A stretch of 64,000 nucleotides of DNA from Castanea sativa (lineage: Eukaryota > Streptophyta > Magnoliopsida > Fagales > Fagaceae), in the NCBI RefSeq assembly GCF_040712315.1, contig NC_134020.1:35022751-35086750 (forward strand), read 5' to 3'. Each line of letters begins with the position of its first letter. The first letter of the stretch is position 1. Positions 57,075 to 64,000 of the stretch are shown here, in pieces. The position numbers were made by a program, and so were the translations under genes. Below the pieces are notes generated by a model. That model saw only the letters and a list, made by a program, of their open reading frames with translations. It was not told the DNA's origin and did not search any database.

Positions 57075-57493
57075 ATGCTAACAAATACTCTAAGGACATT
57101 GGTTAATAATCCATTTAAAGAAAGTTTTTATGGGAAAATAAAATAAAGCAATTAATATTTTGACAACTATTTTCATTTCCCATAGAAGTGGTATTAAAAC
57201 TTTCCTAAAATGGATTGTTAACTAATGCTTTAAGGGCATTCGTTAGCATGACCCTTTAAATATAGATAGAATTCGTAGATTTTAACCACATGTAGAAAAC
57301 CCTTTTTTTTTAAGGGTCATGCTAACGAATGCCCTTAGGGCATTGGTTAACAATCCATTTTAAGAAAGTTTTGACACCACTTTTATAAGAAATGAAAAAA
57401 ATTATCAAAATATTAATTGCTTTATTTTCTTTTCCCATAAAAACTTTTTTTAAATAGATTATTAACCAATACTCTAAGGGCATTCGTTAGCAT
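57075..57493. repeat. Two 175-bp MITEs in head-to-head inverted orientation, 69 bp apart
   Basis: Copy I is 57075-57249 and copy II 57319-57493, each 175 bp and each ending CATTCGTTAGCAT or the reverse, ATGCTAACGAATG. Copy II is the reverse complement of copy I with scattered differences (e.g. TTGCTTTATTTTCTTTTCCC against its counterpart). Inverted bases also continue into the spacer (GACCCTTTAAA ... TTTTAAGGGTC). Each copy is itself a foldback. Confidence 0.85.
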
Positions 57494-59454
57494 TTTCCGT
57501 TTTTTAATAAGTCAATAATTTTTATACTTATATGTCTATGTTGAAAACACAAAAAATACCAATTAGTGAAATAAAATATCAAATTTTATGGGATAGAGTA
57601 TTATTCAACATAATTATTTTCGATAAATGCAGCATTGTAACCCATCAATCCTGTATCTTAACCTTGCAAGTTGCAAACAACCAATTATTGAAACCAAGGG
57701 GCTTGAGGCCTCATCAAACCAGATGTCGCTAGCATCTTTTGGAAAAGCAAAAGGCAGTTAAACTTAAACATTTAAACACTATTAAACAAACTCAAAACAT
57801 AAAAAAATTCAATACAAAAATTCTAAAAAATCCTTGACCGTCAAGATTTTCTTTGATCGAATCCTGACCTCCTTTTAAATGAAATAAACTAAAAAATCGA
57901 AGCTTCAGCTTTAGCCTTTTGCAAATTCAAACCTACTGCATCAGCATGACTACTTTTTTTTTTTAATTTTCAGAAAGAGCATGGCTACTTTTGGCCCCCC
58001 ACAAAAAGGAATAATTATAAAATAATAAGAAAATATACGTCCTATCATTGCCATTGAAACTTTCTTTCAATATATTTTTTTGTTAACAAACTTTTGTTTC
58101 ATTAATGAATACAAGTGGTTTGCAATTAAAAAGAACAAACATACATATATATATATATATATATATAATTATAATGCATACATTTTGATTTTGTAGTTTT
58201 TTCGAAAAGTTTGAAGCATCTCGCTAGCACAATTGTTCAAAGCATCTCAGTGCACATTTTGAAATAGAAATTATATGGGGCATCTGGACTCAGAATTTGC
58301 ATCAGTTGCACCAATCTATAAAAAATGATTGATAATGTGATATATAAAATATGAAGCATATATGCATACATGACATAAAGAAGAAAAAGAAAAAGAGCAA
58401 TGTGATATAATAATCAAACAAATCTCTCACTGTACTAAAGTCAATAAGGAGCACAAAAGAAAGAGATTAATGCAAATATTAGCAAGTATTTGATATCATA
58501 ATTAAGAACATAGTTTTGATTCAGTGTCCTAATGCATTGAATACTGTTGACGTCCTAACGTCTCCAATAGTCTCCAATTGACTGATGCAAGCTTAACTCC
58601 ATGATTAAAACGTAAAGGGTACAGAGTTGAATGAATCATGAATCTTAGCTGCAGTAGATAATTTCGTTTGAAGGGTGATTATTGATCAATTTAATATGTC
58701 TTCATATTCTCCGTGCCCCCACCACTACGCTTTGCAAATTCTCTTTTTCTGCTTCCCTCCTACAGTTCTAACTTTTCGATAATGCTACAAAGAGACTCTC
58801 AAATCAAATCAAATCAAAAGAGGCGGGCTTTGTTTAGTGCCCATGATGTGATTTTTTGACACGTTAATCATGATTAGCCATCCACCGCCACAGGTTGTAC
58901 AATAACTCACGCCACAACTTCTTTTTCCATTTTTTTGTTTTTTATTTTTTATTGCGAGATGAGCAATTCCCAACGAGAACTAGATAATGGGTATCTCAGA
59001 TTCAGCTATAAGTTTTTTTTTCTTAATTTTTTTTTCCCACCATTGTTGGTCAAATAGCTCAATGATTTCTAGAGAAGTTGCATGAATTAATATATGATAA
59101 AGTTAATGTTAACGGTTGGTCTATAATTCTATATGAAAAATAATTTAATCTGTTCATAACTTATAATTTGAACAAATTAAGAAAAGAAAAAAAGAAAAAA
59201 AGTGGGAGTTCTCAATACTATTCTTCTTTGATTTTAAAAAATAAAATAAAAACTAATCTTCTATCATTGGTCCAGACTCATCACATGAGATGTACTGTTA
59301 CATTTAACTGTTTCAGATAAGTTTCAAATTGCATAGGCCTGTATAAAGTTGCATAAAAAGCATGCCCTAACTAAATGCGAGTCATTTTCATTGAAAAAAA
59401 ACAAAATGAGAGTCACACTAAATGAGTTTCCTTGATTCAAGTTCCTCGATCTTA
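57494..59454. other. Intergenic DNA, no gene seen
   Basis: AT-rich sequence with an (AT)n tract at about 58145-58167. A frame at 57532-57732 is short and has no domain. No element ends were found. Confidence 0.45.
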
Positions 59455-59620
59455 CAATTTTATAACATTTTCATAACAAATTTTAAGTAGCATATGGTTA
59501 TTAGTTTTAATATAAATTCATCACTTAAATTTTTTTTTCTCACCAATAATAACAGATAACAACTAACAATATGTCACTTAAAATTTATTAAGAAAATATT
59601 ATGAATATAACATTTCTCTT
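59455..59620. repeat. ~160-bp palindromic MITE, family A copy 7
   Basis: TATAACATTTTCATAACAAA, TTTTAAGTAGCATATGGTTA against AACTAACAATATGTCACTTA and AAAATTTATTAAGAAAATAT. Ends ATGAATATAACATTTCTCTT, as copy 5 ends with TAATACTTCTCTTT. Confidence 0.7.
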
Positions 59621-60060
59621 TTATTTATTTAATTACTTTTTTAATAATTTGCGTTTATGTTGTTGTTTCCTAACATTATATATATAAAGCAATCTTACAT
59701 TATTAAAAAAAATTCAAAACATTATTTATGATAGCTAATTGGACAAATTTTAACAAGTTATAAAGCAATGTTATATTAGCAACAAATAAAAAAAAAAATC
59801 AAAACATTGTTTACGATAGCTGAATTAACAAGTTTTAACCGGTTATCATTTAAACTTATTATTGATATTGATTTATGAGCTATTTTTAAAAATATTTTAT
59901 TGGAAGAATGATAAAATAATAAATATTGTTGACAGCTTTTTATATTTTCCATGAAAGTGATGTCAAAACTTTCTTATTATATTTTTATTAACAATTGCTC
60001 TATGGGTATCCGTTAAGGTGACTTTTATTTTTTTTAGCTACAAATTAACTAATATTATAT

Positions 60061-60215
60061 GGGTCATGCTAACGAGTGCTCTTAGAGTATTGGTTAACAA
60101 TCCATTTTAGGAAAGTTTTAACACCACTTTTATAGGAAATGAAAAAAACTATTAAAACATTAATTTTTTTTTCTCTTATAAAAATTTTTTTTAAATAAAT
60201 TATTAACCAATATTA
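60061..60215. repeat. Truncated copy of the 57-kb MITE family
   Basis: GGGTCATGCTAACGAGTGCT, TTAGAGTATTGGTTAACAAT and AGTTTTAACACCACTTTTAT match copy II at 57319, but the right terminal repeat stops at ATTATTAACCAATATTAAGC. An even more worn piece (AAAGTGATGTCAAAACTTTC) lies at about 59950-60030. Confidence 0.75.
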
Positions 60216-60841
60216 AGCAATTATCAAATTTTGTGTGTATATAGATCTTTTATTAGTTTATTGGTGAGTGTGGCATTTTCTAGGGTGTCGGTGTTCCCGT
60301 GCGGGTAGCACCGGTAGAGGCGGTATCCGTTGAAATCCATACCCACAACATAGTGAAATTTAATTATTAGTGGAATGCTTCCTTTGCTTCTTTACAGTTA
60401 AAATTGGCAAAAGAAAAAGATTATTTGAAGGTTGGTCGGTCAATTTCTAATTTTGGTTTTCGTACACAGCAAGCAAACTTTCAATTTCAATAGCTTATCC
60501 TATACAGAGTTATTAAATGCGCATTTGTTTCTTTTCATTTAATTACTCAACCAACGAACCGCCGTATTTTGTTTTTTTAGAAAAGAATGAACATAACCAC
60601 CATACTCTCACTCATTAATTCCTTATGCTCATTTGATGATGCATCACCCTTAGCCCCGGGCATTTAGTTAGGTCAAAGGGTATGAATTCATCTAGTATTT
60701 TCACCCTTCAGATATTTCTTCAATAAAGGGCCATGTTTATTTCATACTAGTTATTGTACACAATTGTACACACAATTTGTCAAGCATTAATGTTCAGTTC
60801 AAAAAGTTTTGATTTGAAAGAAGTAGCGTGGACTGGTATTT
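60216..60841. other. Intergenic DNA, no gene seen
   Basis: Contains a local GC-rich spot (GTGCGGGTAGCACCGGTAGA at about 60300) with a short palindrome, of unknown meaning. No exon. Confidence 0.4.
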
Positions 60842-62050
60842 AGCCTTTCCTTGGTTCAATGTTAGGGTGTTCAACCAAATTATGGGCCCGACCCACTTGT
60901 CCAAATCGTTTAGGCCGACCCAACGAATCTCTACCAACCAACTTGACTAATTTTCCACCATCGAATGATTCGAATCTCGCCATTCTTTGTTGGTACAAGC
61001 CTCTTTTTTGGTCAAATATGGGTAGATCAGATCAGATGTAGTTGAGATCTTGACAGATCTAACGAGATCTTACCAAATCCAACTAGTTTTGGCCTAATCT
61101 CTCTTCTCCAACTCTAAATGACAACCGACTGCTACTTGAGAAGACCTGACTTACCCGATTCGACTCCTTTTTTTGATTGGTGGCGGGTTCAAATCTTGGG
61201 AACCCAAAGTGATTAAGTTTAGTTCGAGTTAGGTATAAACTTGGCCTTAATTGACCCGTGGACAGTAGTAGTTCAATGTGTTGACTGTTTGAGTAGTTTG
61301 ACAATTGTTAAGAATTACAATAACAACAAATCATGCATAACCCTTTTTATGCTGTATATGCTTGAGAGATAGCATCGATAACATACAAATGATGTGTGTA
61401 ATTAACTATTCAAACGTTTAGCCTTTCATTGGTTCAATATTAGGGGGTCCAACCAAATTGTGGGCCCAAATTACTTGCCCAAACCATTTGAGCCAACTCA
61501 ACTGATCTCCAGAAACTGATACTGGTAGGTCGGTTGGTGGGTTGTTGTATGAAAACCAACCAATTCAACTTGTCTCCACCATTAAATCTCGTCGTTCTCC
61601 GCTTGTACAAGCCTTTTTCCAAGTTATATATGGGTAGATTTGGTTAGATCTAGTTAATATCTTGATAGATGTAGCGAGAAATCTAGCCAGTTTTGGCTTA
61701 ATCTCTCTTCTTCGACTCCGATAGACAACAAACCACTACCTGAAAAGACCTAACTTGCCTGATTCAACCCCTCTTTCTAGACGGTGGTGGGTCCAGATCT
61801 TGGAAACCCAAAGTGATCAAGTCTAGTTCGAGTTGGGTATAAACCTGACCCATACTGACCTATGGACATCTTTACTTCAATGTGTCACTGTATGCATGAT
61901 TTGGCAAATGCTAAAAATTACTACAACAACAAATCATGTGTAACCGTTTTGTGCTATATATGCTTGAGAGACAGCTTCAACAACATACAAATGGCGTGTG
62001 TAATTAACTATTCTTTTTAGCTGAATGTGTAATTAACTATGCAAACGTTT
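60842..62050. repeat. ~578-bp tandem duplication
   Basis: Unit 1 starts at 60842 (AGCCTTTCCTTGGTTCAAT) and unit 2 at 61420 (AGCCTTTCATTGGTTCAAT). Both carry CAACCAAATT.TGGGCCC, TCTCGCCATTCTTTG or its variant, CTTGGAAACCCAAAGTGAT and CATACAAATG.GTGTGTAA. Divergence is roughly one base in eight. Unit 2 ends with a small extra duplication of TGTGTAATTAACTAT. Frames inside (e.g. 61083-61304 and 61440-61622 minus) are short and not shared in open form between units; it may be part of a degraded retroelement. Confidence 0.8.
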
Positions 62051-62564
62051 ACAAATAAATATTCAATATATTAAGACCATATATACTATGAGTAATAGTT
62101 TATGCACAATAATTATTATCAAAAAAAAGTTTATACACAATAATTTTTACAAAAATAAGTTAATAACTTGCTGTTGCTTTTAGACCAACGCTAGCAATTG
62201 TGATAGTTGCAATGCATTTGCGAGAGTGAGATATATTAAAAATGTAGCGGGTATATATACTATATAGTCAATGTCCTTAAAATAACATTTTCCCTGGAGC
62301 TGTTGCGTGGAGCAGTAGTTATTGGCGGTTGTATTACTATTTGCTGAGTTGAGGGTTCGTTTTATCGTGAGAAATTGGGATGACATAGTCAACAGAGTCA
62401 AAGATAGAAAAAAGAAGAAAAATATCAAATAAGGCAGTGATGAATCACATGGTGTGTTTAGTGTTGAAATTTCGAGTCCGCGCGCACTGGTGTCTGGGAA
62501 TTAAGTGGGGAGTGGCACTGCTTGCTAGTAGGCCAGACTTCCCACCACCTTTTGCCATAAATGT
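62051..62564. other. Probable promoter region of the gene at 62.8 kb
   Basis: AT-rich, with TATATATACTATATAG at about 62252-62267. That lies roughly 350 bases before the CT-rich leader, so it is uncertain as a TATA box. A GC-rich patch GAGTCCGCGCGCACTGG is at about 62475. Confidence 0.35.
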
Positions 62565-62615
62565 GTGACACCCACTTTCTCATTTCTCTTCCCCACATCT
62601 CAAGGAACTACTGTT

Positions 62616-62827
62616 TCTTCTCTCTCTCTCTCTCTCTTTCTGTGTGTCTTGGAGTGGTACTTACTAAAACAAAACTTCATTGTGCTTGAGGGGGGAGTTG
62701 GGATACGCTTTTTTGTTTCTTTGCACTGTTTATATAATCTTGTCTGGTACAAGGTTTGGTGGGCATTTGGGATTTGGGGTAGTGGGGTTTGTTTTGTTGG
62801 CAGTGTTCTTAGCTTTTTTATGACAAA
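62616..62827 (+). promoter_or_regulatory. CT-rich 5' leader
   Basis: A TTCTCTCTCTCTCTCTCTCT tract at about 62616-62640, followed by T/G-rich leader sequence, directly precedes the ATG at 62828. Same style of leader as the F-box gene at 28 kb. Confidence 0.5.
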
Positions 62828-62914
62828 ATGGGAACAGAGGACCAGAAGCCTGTAGCTGAGGAAGGCCATGCCGTTGGTTCATGTGAAGCGACAATTGTTA
62901 TCCCAGTTCACAAG
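62828..62914 (+). CDS. First coding exon of an unidentified gene, continues beyond the window
   Basis: The ATG at 62828 opens 29 codons (MGTEDQKPVAEEGHAVGSC, then EATIVIPVHK) ending at CACAAG|GTACTT, a usable donor in phase 0. Beyond it the frame runs 57 more codons of Phe/Leu-rich residues and stops, which looks like intron read-through, not protein. The peptide is acidic and hydrophilic, with no signal peptide or membrane segment. I do not recognise the family, and the remaining exons would lie beyond 64000. CT-rich leader upstream and good codon use support a real exon. Confidence 0.6.
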
Positions 62915-64000
62915 GTACTTCCTTTCTTCGTTTCTGCTATGCTTTTGTGTGTGTTTCACTATTTCTTTAAAATCTTCCTTTCCCAATATGCAGCAGAGGA
63001 GTCCTTCCATGTGAAACTTTCTACCTTATTATCTGCGAGCCAAAATTTAAAAGTTTTGGATGAATATTATCATTGTTTGCCTTAAAGTTTTGATTTTGAT
63101 TTTTCTTCAAGATTCAACTATTTGTGTTTTGGGGAATATCATTTCCTGATAATGAACTGTTTCTCTTCAATTTCTGATGTTAGAATTTTGGTTGTCACAC
63201 ACTACATATGTGAACTACTACTACGGAATCCAATTCAGTTAACTGCAGATATGGAACTTAGTTTAAGCAGGTGTCTGGTTATTTATATTTTCTCTTAAAG
63301 GCAATCGAATTTTGCACTAATAATGGTATGATATGCAGTGTGTATAATTAACACACTAAACCCATGGTTGGAAATTTGAAATCCTGCTCCAGATTAGCAA
63401 AGTTCAAATAAGAAAAGATCCATCAAAACCAGCTGATCATGTCGAAATTAACTAACATATACCTCCCAGTGCTCCCACCTCCAAAGTTTAATCTTTTGTT
63501 CAGAAATTTTTTTTAGAGAAAAAGAAGAAGAAGAAGTTTAAGGGATATAAATCCTTTTTTCTTATAATAGAAAACAATAAAACAAATAGCTAATTGCAGC
63601 TATAAGGGCGACAGGACCAAAAACTGTACATATAAGTGTAGAAATCAAGTGCTCTGGCCTCAGCGGTTACCGTTTTACCACTTTAATATAAGCCCACTAG
63701 CACGTTTTCATTTGTTAAAATAAACTTTTGCTTGCTTGTAAAAATATCTATGCACTAATATATCTTTCAAATTAGTAAGGCCTTTTTATTTTAGACTGAT
63801 TTCACACATTAGTTGATCATTTTCCGGTTTCAGCTAAGTCAAGAAGAATAAGGTAGTTGAATGATGATGAGATTATTTGCTGTGGACCATGGAAGGTCAA
63901 CCAGGAAAATGCTATCTTGTGCAGTGAATACATTGCCATTTTTTGATGATGGCAGAATTCATTCTGTTGCTAGCCAACCTCTGGCAATTTTTTATTTTCA
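62915..64000. other. Probable intron 1 of the unidentified gene
   Basis: AT-rich, with no second exon that I can support up to the window edge. It includes a short GAAGAAGAAGAAG run at about 63522. Confidence 0.4.

Overview
The window is nuclear DNA from a flowering plant, almost certainly a eudicot. It is AT-rich, has small GT-AG spliced exons in long AT-rich introns, encodes four plant-type genes, and is crowded with plant L1-like LINEs, MITEs and LTR remains. The exact species cannot be told from sequence alone; a woody rosid is a guess. Gene models were built by hand from splice sites and reading frame. No prokaryotic feature (operon, CRISPR, riboswitch) was seen.

Layout. 1-3.8 kb: antisense L1-like LINE (ORF1, and ORF2 running off the left edge) in an intron of a SnRK1-activating kinase (GRIK/SnAK type). 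That kinase's visible eight 3' exons run from 4.0 to 12.1 kb and begin just after the ATP-binding Lys region. One of its introns (6.8-11.3 kb) is swollen by scrambled LINE pieces with a small TIR element inside one of them. 12-28 kb: gene-poor repeat sequence, including an (AT)n tract, a ~242-bp tandem repeat, several short MITEs, and a 1.2-kb TIR element inside one arm of a local duplication whose other arm is still empty. 28-30 kb: intron-less-CDS F-box/kelch gene (At5g60570 type) with a spliced leader and a possible upstream ORF. 33.6-35.1 kb: a clean solo LTR with a 5-bp target duplication. 38.5-41.6 kb: LOG2/LUL-type RING E3 ligase (three coding exons). 44.3-52.5 kb: 14-exon CCCH-zinc-finger tRNA (uracil-5)-methyltransferase (At2g28450/TRM2 type), with a LINE 3' fragment in intron 1 and a 1.0-kb TIR element in a later intron. 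54-62 kb: repeats, including TIR elements, a head-to-head MITE pair forming a ~420-bp palindrome, and a 578-bp tandem duplication. 62.8 kb: first coding exon of a gene that continues off the right edge.

The genes are independent housekeeping or regulatory genes (kinase signalling, two ubiquitin-linked proteins, tRNA modification) and nothing suggests a cluster or shared pathway. I found no convincing new molecular system. The most informative part is the transposon record: several TIR elements with 3-bp TTA/TAA target duplications, two of them with their own empty site preserved next door.
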